A stretch of 64,000 nt of DNA. Source: Akkermansiaceae bacterium (GTDB lineage: Bacteria > Verrucomicrobiota > Verrucomicrobiia > Verrucomicrobiales > Akkermansiaceae). The stretch lies in contig SUVL01000003.1 in the NCBI GenBank assembly GCA_015062005.1, positions 1 through 64,000 of the forward strand, given 5' to 3'. This document shows, one piece after another, positions 7,147 to 16,517 of this stretch (positions within the stretch are counted from its first letter, which is position 1; every line of letters begins with the position of its first letter). The notes beneath the pieces were generated by a model, which was not told the DNA's origin, did no database searches, and worked only from the letters and a program-made list of their open reading frames with translations. A program made the translations under genes and the position numbers.

Positions 7147-8033
7147 TACTGAATCCAGCCAGTTCCCTGCGTCAGGCTCTCCGCTGTGCCGGGGCTCTGC
7201 TCCTGCTGGCAGCAGCCGGCTGGGGGCTGCAACCACTGCGCCTGCACCTGCAACAGCAGGAAAAGGAAGCCCACCTGAAGCTGCCGCCGCCGGATTATGA
7301 ACGCACGGATGCCCTCTCCCAGCAGCTGGTCCTGTTCGGGCTGGGCGGCTTACGTACCTTTGCGGCAGAGATGCTGTGTGTTGATGCCACGAACGCCTGG
7401 CTGCAGCAGGACTGGCCACGCGCCCGCCAGCGCTGGGAACAGATTACCACACTCTGTCCCCGCCGCGTCAATTACTGGATTCGAGCCGCCCGCGATATGG
7501 CCAAGAACGCCGTAGCCTGGGTGAAGCAGGATGAGCACCTGGACGCACACGCCCGCGCCGTGCTCTGCAAGGATTATCTGGATGCCGCCGAAACCTTCCT
7601 GCAAGAGGGTATTGCCAACAATCCGCAAAGTGCCCTCCTCTGGCTGGAAATGGGCGCATTTGATGAAGACCTGGCCCGCCGCACCAACTTCACCCGCGCG
7701 GTGGAGGATTACCGCCGCGCCGTGGAGCTGGGAGCCTCACCCATGTACAAGCGCTGGGAATTCTACAATCTCTGCCGTATCCGCGGCCGCGAGCAGGAAG
7801 CCTGGGAACTGGGCCGCAGGCTGTATGAAGAAGAGCGCCACCGTTCCCCCTCCCTCCGCTGTCTGCTGGTGGTGCTGCAGAATAAGCTCCAGGTTCCTGA
7901 GGAACAGAAATTGAGCCCGGAGCAACTCTTCGGTTCCCGTGAACGGGCGCTCAAATTCCTCCGTCCCTTCCTTCGCAACGACCTTCGCTTCCCCACCACG
8001 GGAATCAGAGAGTATCTTGATGCAGCGGAATAG
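7143..8033 (+). CDS. Membrane-anchored TPR-like protein of unknown function
   Basis: A 296-residue protein with one N-terminal hydrophobic segment (residues 11-31, CAGALLLLAAAGWGLQ), probably a signal anchor with the rest outside the cytoplasm. It continues as a helical, tryptophan-rich region with TPR-like helices (YLDAAETFLQEGIANNPQSALLWLEMG and RAVEDYRRAVELG). No catalytic motif is seen. It is translationally coupled to panE by a 4-base overlap and followed by menD 38 bases downstream with its own promoter. A scaffold or assembly role is possible, but nothing in the sequence fixes it. Confidence 0.7.
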   Translation: MILNPASSLRQALRCAGALLLLAAAGWGLQPLRLHLQQQEKEAHLKLPPPDYERTDALSQQLVLFGLGGLRTFAAEMLCVDATNAWLQQDWPRARQRWEQITTLCPRRVNYWIRAARDMAKNAVAWVKQDEHLDAHARAVLCKDYLDAAETFLQEGIANNPQSALLWLEMGAFDEDLARRTNFTRAVEDYRRAVELGASPMYKRWEFYNLCRIRGREQEAWELGRRLYEEERHRSPSLRCLLVVLQNKLQVPEEQKLSPEQLFGSRERALKFLRPFLRNDLRFPTTGIREYLDAAE

Positions 8034-8036
8034 GCC

Positions 8037-8065
8037 TTGAGTGAATGAGGTTGCTGTGTTAGAAT
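8037..8065 (+). promoter_or_regulatory. Promoter of the menD-menB-menC operon, leaderless type
   Basis: TTGAGT (8037-8042), 17 bases, TAGAAT (8060-8065), then agcccc and ATG 8072. It begins just after the stop codon of the previous gene. Confidence 0.7.
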
Positions 8066-8071
8066 AGCCCC

Positions 8072-9676
8072 ATGGTAAGCGAGAAGCCTGTGGTGCAGGA
8101 ACTGGTGGCGCTGATGCTGGCGCATGGTGTGACAAGAGCGGTACTCTGCCCTGGCAGCAGGAATTCTCCCATTGTAGCCACACTGGCGGCTCAACCCGGG
8201 GTGGAATGCCGCAGCGTAACGGATGAACGCAGCGCGGGGTTCGTGGCCATGGGCTGGGCTCAGCAGGCGCAAGCACCGGTGGCAGTCGTTGTGACCTCCG
8301 GCAGCGCTGTTCTGAACCTGCATCCAGCTGTGGCCGAGGCCTTTTATCGCAAGACCCCCCTGCTCGTCATTTCCGCTGACCGGCCTGCCGCCTGGGTGGG
8401 GCAGAACGATGGGCAGACGATACCGCAACCGGGTGTGTTCAACTCCCTGGTGCGCTTCTCCGCCCAGGTGCCGGAGGACGATACCTGGCACGCCAACCGG
8501 GTTATCAATGAAGCCTTGCTGGAGCTCCGCCACCGCGGCGGAGGCCCGGTGCATCTGAATATTCCGCTCACCGAGCCCTTCTTTTCCATGGTGGAGAAGC
8601 CCCTGCCGCCGGTGCGGGTCATCGGGCGCACGGAAGCAGCCCGTATGGGCGCGGACGAAGAGGAATCCCTGCTGGAGGAAGCCGCAGCCCTGCCTCGCCG
8701 GCTGATTCTGCTGGGGCAGCAGCATGCCCCCTCGCCCATTCTGGCCAGACTGGCCGCAGAAAAGCAATTTGCCGTGGTGGGTGAGCACATTGCCAACGCA
8801 CCCTTTGCCGATTGCTGCCGGCCGGATACCCTCATTGGCGCCACACCGGCAGCCGACTGGAGCCCGGATTTACTCATCACCTGCGGGGGCGATATCATTT
8901 CCAAACGAATGAAGCGTCTTCTGCGCACCCACCCACCCAAGGCGCACTGGCATATCTCACCCGATGGCGAAGTGGTGGATACCTTCTGCGCGCTCACCCG
9001 TGTGCTGGAGGGCGAGCCGGATGAATTCTGGGAGCTATTTGAGGCCTTTGCCGAAGAAGGCGATGAGGGCTACCGCGCCCGCTGGCAGGCCGAACCGGCC
9101 ACCCTGCCAGAGCACGAATTCAGCGGGATGAAAATAGTGGGCGAGGTGCTGAATAATCTTCCGGAAGGCTCCGTGCTGCACCTGGGCAACAGCTCCGCCG
9201 TGCGCTACGCTCAGCTCTTCCCGCTACCCGGGGGCGTACACAAGGTTCTCTGCAATCGTGGTGTGAATGGCATCGAAGGCAGTGTTTCCACCGCAGCCGG
9301 CTATGCTCAAGCCGAACCAGAACGGCTGCATTTCCTCATCATCGGCGACCTGAGTATGTTCTACGATTTGAACGGGCTACTGACCGCCAAACCGTGCGAC
9401 AACCTGCGCATCCTGCTGCTCAACAACAACGAAGGCGGCATCTTCGGCACTCTTCCCGGCATGCCCGATTGCCCGCATATCCGAGCCCCGCACGGCGAAA
9501 GCATCATGGCCTGGGGCGGATGCAACTTCCGCGGCAGGCAGGTTATCAATGCAGCCGACTGGCCGGCAGCACTGGAGCTGCTGCTGAATCCCGAGCCCGG
9601 CGCCGTCCTCATCGAGACCTATACAGAAACCGGGCTGGACGCCGCCATCCTGAAAGATTTTTCCCAGAAGTACTGA
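8072..9676 (+). CDS. menD: 2-succinyl-5-enolpyruvyl-6-hydroxy-3-cyclohexene-1-carboxylate synthase
   Basis: Thiamine-diphosphate enzyme that joins 2-oxoglutarate and isochorismate in menaquinone biosynthesis. The 534 residues show the MenD pattern: [10 protein letters not shown] near residue 27, the activating glutamate in [34 protein letters not shown], and a C-terminal cofactor domain with [12 protein letters not shown] and [16 protein letters not shown]. It is the first gene of menD-menB-menC; menB starts 2 bases after its stop. Confidence 0.95.
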   Translation: MVSEKPVVQELVALMLAHGVTRAVLCPGSRNSPIVATLAAQPGVECRSVTDERSAGFVAMGWAQQAQAPVAVVVTSGSAVLNLHPAVAEAFYRKTPLLVISADRPAAWVGQNDGQTIPQPGVFNSLVRFSAQVPEDDTWHANRVINEALLELRHRGGGPVHLNIPLTEPFFSMVEKPLPPVRVIGRTEAARMGADEEESLLEEAAALPRRLILLGQQHAPSPILARLAAEKQFAVVGEHIANAPFADCCRPDTLIGATPAADWSPDLLITCGGDIISKRMKRLLRTHPPKAHWHISPDGEVVDTFCALTRVLEGEPDEFWELFEAFAEEGDEGYRARWQAEPATLPEHEFSGMKIVGEVLNNLPEGSVLHLGNSSAVRYAQLFPLPGGVHKVLCNRGVNGIEGSVSTAAGYAQAEPERLHFLIIGDLSMFYDLNGLLTAKPCDNLRILLLNNNEGGIFGTLPGMPDCPHIRAPHGESIMAWGGCNFRGRQVINAADWPAALELLLNPEPGAVLIETYTETGLDAAILKDFSQKY

Positions 9677-9678
9677 AT

Positions 9679-10497
9679 ATGAAACGCGAGTGGACTCCCA
9701 TCAAGGAATATAAGGATATCATCTTCGACAAGTTCAACGGCATTGCCCGCATCACGATCAACCGCGAGCGCTACCGCAATGCCTTCACCCCGCTCACCAC
9801 TGCGGAAATGAGCGATGCGCTGCGCCTCTGCCGCGAGATGCAGGATATCAGCGTGGTGGTGCTTACCGGCGCGGGCGATACAGCCTTCTGCGCCGGTGGG
9901 GATATGAACGTGAAAGGCCGCGGCGGCTATGTAGATACTGAAGGAGTACCCCGCCTCTCCGTGCTCGATGTGCAGAAACAAATCCGCTCACTGCCCAAGC
10001 CCGTGATTGCCGCGGTGAATGGTTTTGCCATCGGCGGCGGGCATGTGCTGCACGTGGTGTGTGACCTGAGTATTGCTTCTGAAAATGCCATTTTCGGCCA
10101 GACCGGCCCGCGAGTGGGCAGCTTCGATGCCGGTTTCGGCTCCTCGTACATGGCGCGCTGCATAGGCCAGAAAAAGACGCGCGAAATCTGGTTCCTCTGT
10201 CGCAAATACAATGCGCAGGAAGCACTGGAAATGGGTCTGGTGAACAAGGTGGTGCCGCTGGAACAGCTGGAGGACGAATACGTGCAGTGGGCCGAGGAGA
10301 TGATGCAGCACTCCCCCATTGCCCTGCGCCTCATCAAAGCTGGTCTGAATGCAGAACTGGACGGGCAGGCCGGTATTCAGGAGCTGGCGGGTGATGCCAC
10401 CATGCTCTTCTACATGTGCGATGAAGCGCACGAAGGTTCCCGGGCCTTCCTCGAAAAACGAAAGCCTGATTACTCGAAGTACCCGAAACTGCCCTGA
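9679..10497 (+). CDS. menB: 1,4-dihydroxy-2-naphthoyl-CoA synthase
   Basis: Crotonase-fold enzyme that cyclises o-succinylbenzoyl-CoA to 1,4-dihydroxy-2-naphthoyl-CoA. In 272 residues it shows the oxyanion-hole segments [15 protein letters not shown] and [22 protein letters not shown], the MenB-specific [21 protein letters not shown], and the C-terminal [11 protein letters not shown]...[13 protein letters not shown]. The ORF track begins at 9394 inside menD; ATG 9679, just after the menD stop, is the real start and fits the family length. Its stop TGA overlaps the menC ATG by one base. Confidence 0.95.
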   Translation: MKREWTPIKEYKDIIFDKFNGIARITINRERYRNAFTPLTTAEMSDALRLCREMQDISVVVLTGAGDTAFCAGGDMNVKGRGGYVDTEGVPRLSVLDVQKQIRSLPKPVIAAVNGFAIGGGHVLHVVCDLSIASENAIFGQTGPRVGSFDAGFGSSYMARCIGQKKTREIWFLCRKYNAQEALEMGLVNKVVPLEQLEDEYVQWAEEMMQHSPIALRLIKAGLNAELDGQAGIQELAGDATMLFYMCDEAHEGSRAFLEKRKPDYSKYPKLP

Positions 10498-11516
10498 TGC
10501 AGCTTATCGATGCCACGCCGCTGATGCACTTTCCGCACTCCTTCCGGCTGCGGTGGCAGCGGCGTGTGCTGCATTTCAAACACCCTGCCGCCACCTCGCG
10601 CGGGGCGCTGACAGAACGCACCACCTACATCATCGAAGCTGAAACGGCGCAGGGTTCCGGCCGGGGCGAATGCTGCATCATGCCCGGGCTCTTGCCAGAG
10701 CCGGCACCGGCTGAACTCGACACCTGGTGCGCACTCGTTGAAAAGAACCAGGGACTGACAGGACAATCCGCCCCCTCTCCCATACAGTTCGGGTTGGAAT
10801 GCGCACTGCTGGCGGCGCTTCAACCGGGAAAGCCCCGCTGGGATACCCCCTTTGCACGGGGCGAAGCGGGCATCCCGATTCACCACCTCATCTGGATGGA
10901 TAGCAGCGAGCGGATGCTGCAGGCCATGCAGCAAGGAATTGCAGCTGGCTTTACCTGTCTGAAAATGAAGGTGGGCGCCCTCCCCTTTGATGTCGAACTG
11001 AACCTGTTGCAGCAGGCGCATGCCTCCTTTCCGCAGGCGGAGCTGCGGGTGGATGCCAATGGAGCCTTTTCACCACAGGAGGCCCTGCAGCGACTGGAAG
11101 CACTGGCAGCAGCCGGGGTAAGCCTCATCGAGCAACCCATCCGCCCGGGTCAGCCGCATAAAATGGCGGAGCTCAGCCGCCAGTCCCCCCTGCCCATTGC
11201 GCTGGATGAAGAGCTTATCGGCCAAGCCCCCGGGATACTGGGGCTCATCCGGCCACAGGCCATCGTCATCAAACCCTCGCTGCACGGCGGCCTGCTCGCC
11301 GCAGAGAAATGGGCGCAGAAGGCAGAGGAAGCCGGCATCCGCTGGTGGGTCAATTCTGCACTGGAAAGCCAGGTGGGACTGACTGCCCTGGCTGAGTGGT
11401 GCGCCTATACTGCACCGGGGCACATGCAGGCATTGGGCAAGGGAAACCTCTTTGCCGATGATGCCTCCGGCCCCATCCGCCTGGAAGGCAACTGCCTGAA
11501 AATGCAAGAAATCTGA
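10497..11516 (+). CDS. menC: o-Succinylbenzoate synthase
   Basis: Enolase-superfamily dehydratase forming o-succinylbenzoate from SHCHC in menaquinone synthesis. In 339 residues the catalytic pair KMK is in CLKMKVGALPFD, metal ligands are in RVDANGAF, LIEQPI and ALDEEL, and the second catalytic lysine is in IVIKPSLHGGL, all in the proper order, ending with WVNSALESQVGL. It overlaps menB by one base (TGATG). menF, menE, menH and menA are not in the window, so the remaining steps are encoded elsewhere. Confidence 0.92.
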   Translation: MQLIDATPLMHFPHSFRLRWQRRVLHFKHPAATSRGALTERTTYIIEAETAQGSGRGECCIMPGLLPEPAPAELDTWCALVEKNQGLTGQSAPSPIQFGLECALLAALQPGKPRWDTPFARGEAGIPIHHLIWMDSSERMLQAMQQGIAAGFTCLKMKVGALPFDVELNLLQQAHASFPQAELRVDANGAFSPQEALQRLEALAAAGVSLIEQPIRPGQPHKMAELSRQSPLPIALDEELIGQAPGILGLIRPQAIVIKPSLHGGLLAAEKWAQKAEEAGIRWWVNSALESQVGLTALAEWCAYTAPGHMQALGKGNLFADDASGPIRLEGNCLKMQEI

Positions 11517-11564
11517 TAGATGACTTGAACGATTCACGTACTACTTGCGTCAACAAGTATAATC

Positions 11565-12503
11565 ATGAGCAGAATCATTACACTTAGCTCGGTCATGGCC
11601 CTGGCCATGAGTACGCCTATGCTTCTGGCAAATAATGCACCAGCCCTGCGCCCCATGCCCGCCGGAATTATGCCCACGCAGCCCCGCGGCAACTGCGATT
11701 TGATGGCGACCAACACCATCACCGCTCATTTTGTAGGTCTGCGCGACCTTGCGGTGCAGCGCGTAGACCAGGCAGAACCCACCACAGTGAAAGTGGCTGT
11801 GTTCCAGGTTATCAACAACCTGGCATACCGCCGGTTCAACCGCATCGGCGATGGTCAGCTGGTGCCCGGCATGCAGTTCACCATCGCTATGAACAAGCAG
11901 CTGCCCGGCCAGCCCTCTGAGAATGTGGACACCATTTCCACCCTGCAACCCGGGGAAGAAGTTGTCATGCGTGTCGACCACCTGTACCTGATTACCGGTC
12001 AGGAGGGTGAATCCATCCGCGTGTGTGCCCGTCTGAAGCAACGCAATGCCCAGCAGGCTGCCGCACCCGCGGCTGCCCCGGCTCCGCTGCCTATCCCCGG
12101 CGCCCAGGCACCCGCAGCCGCCAATGGCATACAGTACACCAGCAGCAGCTCCTCGTTCTCCTTCTCCTCCAATTCCAACGGAGAGGTGCAGTCTATCCAG
12201 ACCAGCCGCTATTATGATTCTGCTACGGGTGAAATCAAGACCCGCATGATTATCAACGGCGTGGAGGTTGACCCGGTAACCCGCCAGCCGCTTGCCCCCG
12301 CAACACCCGCTCCGCAGGCTGCCCCCACGGCACCCCAGCAGGATGCCACGGGAGATGAGGAGGATGACACCATCATCGAGCACAATAACAACCCCATTGT
12401 GCAACCGGGCGACAAGCCCATCCTCACCCCGGAAACCACGCCCGATCCTGCTCCGGCTCCTGCCACCCCAGAGGGGCAGATACCGGCAGGCGACAGTTTC
12501 TGA
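11565..12503 (+). CDS. Secreted protein with proline/alanine-rich acidic tail
   Basis: This 312-residue protein is not recognised. Residues 1-22 (MSRIITLSSVMALAMSTPML) look like a signal peptide. A folded part follows to about residue 155, then a low-complexity Ala/Pro linker, a serine-rich patch (SSSSSFSFSSNS), a short conserved-looking segment (YYDSATGEIKTRMIINGVEVDP), and an acidic, proline-rich tail. This resembles other envelope proteins of the window (for example 50785 and 54659). A TATAAT lies only one base before the ATG, so either that box is unused or translation begins at an internal ATG such as 11595. A strong terminator follows. Confidence 0.65.
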   Translation: MSRIITLSSVMALAMSTPMLLANNAPALRPMPAGIMPTQPRGNCDLMATNTITAHFVGLRDLAVQRVDQAEPTTVKVAVFQVINNLAYRRFNRIGDGQLVPGMQFTIAMNKQLPGQPSENVDTISTLQPGEEVVMRVDHLYLITGQEGESIRVCARLKQRNAQQAAAPAAAPAPLPIPGAQAPAAANGIQYTSSSSSFSFSSNSNGEVQSIQTSRYYDSATGEIKTRMIINGVEVDPVTRQPLAPATPAPQAAPTAPQQDATGDEEDDTIIEHNNNPIVQPGDKPILTPETTPDPAPAPATPEGQIPAGDSF

Positions 12504-12529
12504 TTGCCCGACAACGGCCCCCCTTTTCC

Positions 12530-12559
12530 TGCCACCCGTTCTGCGGGTGGCATTTTTTT
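12530..12559 (+). terminator. Rho-independent terminator after the secreted protein gene
   Basis: Stem tgccaccc/gggtggca with loop gttctgc, followed by seven T (12553-12559). Confidence 0.9.
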
Positions 12560-12562
12560 GCA

Positions 12563-12592
12563 TTGTCCACCGGGAACAGGATGTGCTAAACT
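12563..12592 (+). promoter_or_regulatory. Promoter of the UmuD-like gene, leaderless type
   Basis: TTGTCC (12563-12568), 18 bases, TAAACT (12587-12592), then cccggc and ATG 12599. No clear LexA-type operator of the Proteobacterial or Bacillus form is seen here. Confidence 0.6.
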
Positions 12593-12598
12593 CCCGGC

Positions 12599-13006
12599 AT
12601 GGCAGACGACACAAGAATTCCCTTTTTCGCAGAAGGGGTAGCGGCGGGCTTCCCTTCACCGGCTGTCGGCGAGCTGAATGGCACCCTGGATTTGAACCGG
12701 CTCTGCATACGCCACCCGGCGGCTACCTATTTTGTACGCGCCCGGGGCGACAGCATGACCGGCGCAGGCATTGACGATGGCGATATCCTGGTGGTAGACC
12801 GCAGCGTCACGGTGACGAACGGTACCATCATCATCGCCTCGCTGGATGGCGAATTCACCGTCAAACGCCTGGATATGCAAGGCAGGAAAGTGCGCCTGCT
12901 GCCGGAAAACCCGGCCTATTCTCCCATTGAAATAACAGCTGCCAGCGGAGCGGAGTTTTTCGGTGTCGTCACCTATGTCATCAAGAGCATGCACGCATCA
13001 AACTAA
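12599..13006 (+). CDS. umuD: UmuD-like S24-family self-processing peptidase
   Basis: The 135 residues match UmuD, the protein that cleaves itself to form a subunit of translesion polymerase V. The Ala16-Gly17 cleavage-site context (VAAGFPSPA) is present, the catalytic serine is in RGDSM (Ser52), the catalytic lysine in FTVKRL (Lys89), and NPAYSPIEI and FGVVTYVI follow the UmuD pattern. There is no helix-turn-helix domain, so it is not LexA. The usual partner umuC is not adjacent; the next gene is an unrelated response regulator with its own promoter. Confidence 0.8.
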   Translation: MADDTRIPFFAEGVAAGFPSPAVGELNGTLDLNRLCIRHPAATYFVRARGDSMTGAGIDDGDILVVDRSVTVTNGTIIIASLDGEFTVKRLDMQGRKVRLLPENPAYSPIEITAASGAEFFGVVTYVIKSMHASN

Positions 13007-13041
13007 GCGTATCAATCACCGAAGAGTGACAAGCTTTGCGC

Positions 13042-13070
13042 TTGCGCTGGGTGGTACAACGTGCTAGATT
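13042..13070 (+). promoter_or_regulatory. Promoter of the two-component operon, leaderless type
   Basis: TTGCGC (13042-13047), 17 bases, TAGATT (13065-13070), then 8 bases to ATG 13079. Confidence 0.65.
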
Positions 13071-13078
13071 GAGCAGTA

Positions 13079-13771
13079 ATGAGCAACAAGTGCATACTAG
13101 TGGCTGAGGATGACGCCGCCATCCGGCGGGTGCTGGCAGATTCACTGACCGGCGCCGGATACGAGGTACGCACCGCACCAGATGGCCGCGCGGCGCTGGA
13201 GCAGCTGCTCTCCTCTCCGGTGGATCTGGCCCTGCTTGACGTGAACATGCCTGAAATCAGCGGATTCAAGCTGCTGCGCATGATGCAGAAGGAATGCCCA
13301 GGGATTCCGAGTATCATCCTCACGGCCTGCGGCGATGAACAGGACCGGGTGAAAGGCCTGCAACTGGGCGCGGACGATTACGTGGTAAAGCCCTTCAGCA
13401 TAGCAGAACTGCTGGCCCGCGTGGCGGCGGTGCTGCGCCGCTCCCCCGGGCGGCAGCTGGCAGTGGCGCAGGTACTTCATTTTCCCGGCGGAACCCTGGA
13501 TGGCGAGACCCGCCACGCCCGGTTCGACGATGGCACACCACTGCCCCTCACCGAGAAGGAATTCGAACTTTTCCGCTATTTCCTGACGCACCCCGGCCGG
13601 GTGATTCCACAGGAAGAGCTCCTGCTGCGCGTGTGGGGCAGCCGCAGCAAGGCTGCCCAGACCCGCACCGTAGCCGTCACCCTCACCCGTTTGCGCGAGA
13701 AACTGGGCCCCGGCCCCTCTGCGTGTATCGAAACCATCCGCGGACGCGGATACCGTTGGAACGAAGCATGA
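13079..13771 (+). CDS. OmpR/PhoB-family response regulator
   Basis: A 230-residue transcription regulator: an N-terminal receiver domain with the acidic pair (VAEDDAA), phospho-acceptor aspartate in LALLDVNMPE (about residue 56), threonine in ILTACG and lysine in VVKPFS, then a C-terminal winged-helix DNA-binding domain (LTEKEFELFRYFLTHPGRVIPQEELL, ending IRGRGYRWNEA). The stop overlaps the histidine kinase start (ATGA), so the pair is co-translated. The signal and targets cannot be inferred. Confidence 0.92.
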   Translation: MSNKCILVAEDDAAIRRVLADSLTGAGYEVRTAPDGRAALEQLLSSPVDLALLDVNMPEISGFKLLRMMQKECPGIPSIILTACGDEQDRVKGLQLGADDYVVKPFSIAELLARVAAVLRRSPGRQLAVAQVLHFPGGTLDGETRHARFDDGTPLPLTEKEFELFRYFLTHPGRVIPQEELLLRVWGSRSKAAQTRTVAVTLTRLREKLGPGPSACIETIRGRGYRWNEA

Positions 13772-15339
13772 ATAAGAAACTAATCCTCATCATCACCTTT
13801 TTCTCCCTGCTCACCCTGAGTGCTGCTGCATGGCTGGCCTACGAGGCTTTCACGCTCGACACACGCCTGCTGCAACTGGATAAGCAGGCCCAGGAGAAGC
13901 GCCTGATAGAGCTCTCCCTGCCGCGCATCCAGGCAGAAATCAAGCGAGTGCTGGAGCAGGAACGAAACAAACTGGGCTATGCCCCGCCCATCGGCCAGTT
14001 GGCATACGCCCCGCCCACCAGCGATATGCCGGATTATGTGCGCGGGTATTTCCTGCTCACCCCGGCCGGGCTGCAGGTACCGGAAGGCCAGGAATCCATC
14101 GCTGCCGAAATTGAAGGCAAGCCGGCTATCATCGATACGATTCGCCGCAAGGCCTTCAACCCCTCAGCCCCGGTATACGACCCGACGCAGCCGACCCACC
14201 GCACCATCGACCGCAAGACCCAGCAGCCTATTTTCGGTGTGTATGAAGCCGAGGCCAACGATTTCTCCAAACCGATGGAAATGAAAGGCGCCCCTGGTCC
14301 TTTCTACTCCTGGTACTACATCGACGACATGGTGTACATGCGCAACATCCGCACCACCCACGGCTCTGCCGCTGAAGGCATTCTGCTGGATGCCGCGAAA
14401 CTGGCCGAGCGGCTCAAGCCCTATATTGAACCAGCGCTGAAAGGTGCAACCATCTCCCTCTGCCGCAAGAACGAAGCAGCCAACCTCTTTCCCTTGCCCA
14501 TGGTGCTGCGCCCCGGAGCCGATGTAGAAGTGCCGGACACCGCAGCCCGCCGCGAAGCCATGCGGGGCACCCTGGCCTCGGCCACCCTGGTCACCGTGCT
14601 CGCCATCGGCATCCTCTTCGGGTTGCTCTTCTTCTACGGGCGTCTTGAACGGCGCCGCTCCGACTTCGTTTCAGCAGTCACGCACGAACTGCGCACCCCG
14701 CTCACGAGCTTCTCACTCATGACCGAGATGCTCAAGAACAAGCTCGTGCCCGCCGAAAAGCTCGATGAATACCACGAAACGCTGCACCAGGAGAGCCTGC
14801 GTCTCGGGCACTTGGTGGAAAACGTGCTCTCCTTCGCCAGACTCACACGAGGCAAGCCGCGCGGGCGAGCCGATAAGGCGCCGTGCCCCCAGCTTATTGA
14901 CCGGGCCCTCAGCAAGGTAATGTTCCGCTTGAAGGAAGCAGGATTCAGCGTGCAGGTGAAGCACGACAAGCGCACCGAACTCATCACCCTGAACACCGAC
15001 CTCATCTCGCTGGAGCAGGTTTTCACCAACCTGGCCGATAACGCCATCAAATACGCAGCCACGGCAGAGCACCCGGCCATCACCATCTCCACCATGCGCG
15101 GGCACGATACCCTCAGCGTCCGCTTTGCTGATAACGGTCCCGGCATCCCGCCCAAGCTGCAGCGCAGCATCTTCCGACCGTTCTCCCGCTCGGCCAAGGA
15201 TGTCGAAGGCCGCAAACCCGGCATTGGACTCGGGCTGGCGCTCTCCCGCGATGTGGCCCGCAGCATCGGCGGCAACCTCGTCCTGGAAAAGAGCGATGAT
15301 AAAGGAACCGCCTTCACCCTCACGCTGCCGCTGAATTGA
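13768..15339 (+). CDS. Membrane sensor histidine kinase
   Basis: A 523-residue kinase partner of the preceding regulator. Transmembrane segments are at about residues 5-27 and in ATLVTVLAIGILFGLLFFYG, enclosing a periplasmic sensor region of about 240 residues of unrecognised type. No HAMP domain is evident; the second membrane helix runs almost directly into the H box (SAVTHELRTPLTSF). N, G1 and G2 boxes of the ATPase domain are present (NLADNAIKYA, FADNGPGIP, GIGLGLALSRDVA). The ORF track starts earlier at 13633 inside the regulator; ATG 13768 is the proper start. It is followed by an unrelated BASS transporter with its own promoter. Confidence 0.92.
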   Translation: MNKKLILIITFFSLLTLSAAAWLAYEAFTLDTRLLQLDKQAQEKRLIELSLPRIQAEIKRVLEQERNKLGYAPPIGQLAYAPPTSDMPDYVRGYFLLTPAGLQVPEGQESIAAEIEGKPAIIDTIRRKAFNPSAPVYDPTQPTHRTIDRKTQQPIFGVYEAEANDFSKPMEMKGAPGPFYSWYYIDDMVYMRNIRTTHGSAAEGILLDAAKLAERLKPYIEPALKGATISLCRKNEAANLFPLPMVLRPGADVEVPDTAARREAMRGTLASATLVTVLAIGILFGLLFFYGRLERRRSDFVSAVTHELRTPLTSFSLMTEMLKNKLVPAEKLDEYHETLHQESLRLGHLVENVLSFARLTRGKPRGRADKAPCPQLIDRALSKVMFRLKEAGFSVQVKHDKRTELITLNTDLISLEQVFTNLADNAIKYAATAEHPAITISTMRGHDTLSVRFADNGPGIPPKLQRSIFRPFSRSAKDVEGRKPGIGLGLALSRDVARSIGGNLVLEKSDDKGTAFTLTLPLN

Positions 15340-15426
15340 GCCTCCAGCCCCCGCGCCTGATACCCCGTTTCATAGCCTGCACCCGGGATGATGAACGATG
15401 AAGAGTAAAACCATGCTTGTTCCGCC

Positions 15427-15454
15427 TTGCATTTCAGCAAAAGCGGCGTACAAT
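15427..15454 (+). promoter_or_regulatory. Promoter of the BASS transporter gene
   Basis: TTGCAT (15427-15432), 16 bases, TACAAT (15449-15454), then 11 bases to ATG 15466, giving a leader of only a few bases. Confidence 0.6.
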
Positions 15455-15465
15455 GAATCGCTGTC

Positions 15466-16425
15466 ATGTTGAGCATTTTACAGAGTATCAGTGCGTGGTT
15501 GTCGCGCTACACCTCCCCCTTTGTCATTGCTGCGGCAGCCGCTGCGTTTGTGGTACCAGGGCTTTTCAGCTGGGTACACGGCGATGTGCAGGCTCTGGTG
15601 CTGGGCTTCATCATGCTGACCATGGGTATGACCCTGCGCCCGTCCGATTTCCGAATCCTGGCCGCGCAGCCGCTGGATATCCTCATCGGAGCCGTGGCGC
15701 AGTTCAGCATCATGCCACTGGTGGCCTGGGCACTGGTGCAGGGCTTTGACCTGCCGCGCGGCATTGCGGCAGGGCTCATCCTGGTGGGCTGCTGCCCGGG
15801 CGGCGTCTCCAGCAACATCATGAGCTTCCTGTGCAAGGGAGATGTGCCCTACTCCGTGGGCATGACCACCGTCTCCACCCTGCTCGCCCCACTCATGACA
15901 CCCCTGCTCATGCTCTGGCTCGCCGGCGAAAGCATTGATGTAGACGCCGCGGGCATGTTCCGCAGCATTCTCTTCGTAACCATCCTGCCCGTGGCCATAG
16001 GCGCCTTCTGCAATGGGAAATGGGGCAAGCGCCCCGGCTATGCCGAAGTCTGCAAGGTGATGCCCGGACTCTCCGTCATCGGCCTGGCCTGCATCGTCGG
16101 CGGCGTGACCGCAGCCAAAGGCGGCAGTTTCTTCACCAGCGGCGCGCTCATCTTCCTCACCGTCTTCCTGCACAATGCGCTGGGCTATGTCCTGGGGTAC
16201 AGCGTGGGCCGCGCCACCCGCATGCCCCGCCCCAAGCGGCGCACCCTCAGCATCGAGGTCGGCATGCAGAATGCCGGGCTGGCCACTGTGCTGGCCGGGC
16301 GGCACTTCCCCGCCATGCCGGAAGCCGCCGTGGCCTCAGCCATCTGCTGCGTGTGGCACAGCATCTCCGGCACACTGCTGGCGGGCATCTTCAACCTCAT
16401 CGACCGCAGGCGCAGGCAAGAATAA
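15466..16425 (+). CDS. Bile acid:sodium symporter (BASS) family transporter
   Basis: A 319-residue inner-membrane protein with about nine to ten hydrophobic helices and the BASS-family signatures FIMLTMGMTLRPSDF, GLILVGCCPGGVSSNIMSFLCKGDV (the unwound sodium-site helix) and IEVGMQNAGLATVLA. Family members take up bile acids, pantothenate, 2-keto acids or sulfur compounds with sodium; the substrate here is unknown and the protein need not handle bile acids. It precedes the APE cluster, which has a separate promoter, so no functional link is implied. Confidence 0.88.
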   Translation: MLSILQSISAWLSRYTSPFVIAAAAAAFVVPGLFSWVHGDVQALVLGFIMLTMGMTLRPSDFRILAAQPLDILIGAVAQFSIMPLVAWALVQGFDLPRGIAAGLILVGCCPGGVSSNIMSFLCKGDVPYSVGMTTVSTLLAPLMTPLLMLWLAGESIDVDAAGMFRSILFVTILPVAIGAFCNGKWGKRPGYAEVCKVMPGLSVIGLACIVGGVTAAKGGSFFTSGALIFLTVFLHNALGYVLGYSVGRATRMPRPKRRTLSIEVGMQNAGLATVLAGRHFPAMPEAAVASAICCVWHSISGTLLAGIFNLIDRRRRQE

Positions 16426-16464
16426 GCCCGCCACCGCCACGCCGTGGAAAATCATATTTTATTC

Positions 16465-16493
16465 TTGCAGAAGAGCTACGCATCTGCTACCCT
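16465..16493 (+). promoter_or_regulatory. Promoter of APE operon 1
   Basis: TTGCAG (16465-16470), 17 bases, TACCCT (16488-16493). The predicted leader to ATG 16518 is about 18 bases and has no Shine-Dalgarno sequence. Confidence 0.5.
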
Positions 16494-16517
16494 CGTGCCG
16501 CGCCTTGCACCGTACCG

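Noticed and set aside
15466-16425. Link between the BASS transporter and bile acids or the APE cluster
   Set aside because: BASS members move many substrates, and the APE operon has a separate promoter.
16020-16517. Upstream extension of the first APE ketosynthase
   Set aside because: It runs out of frame through the BASS transporter gene; ATG 16518 gives the normal KS N-terminus.
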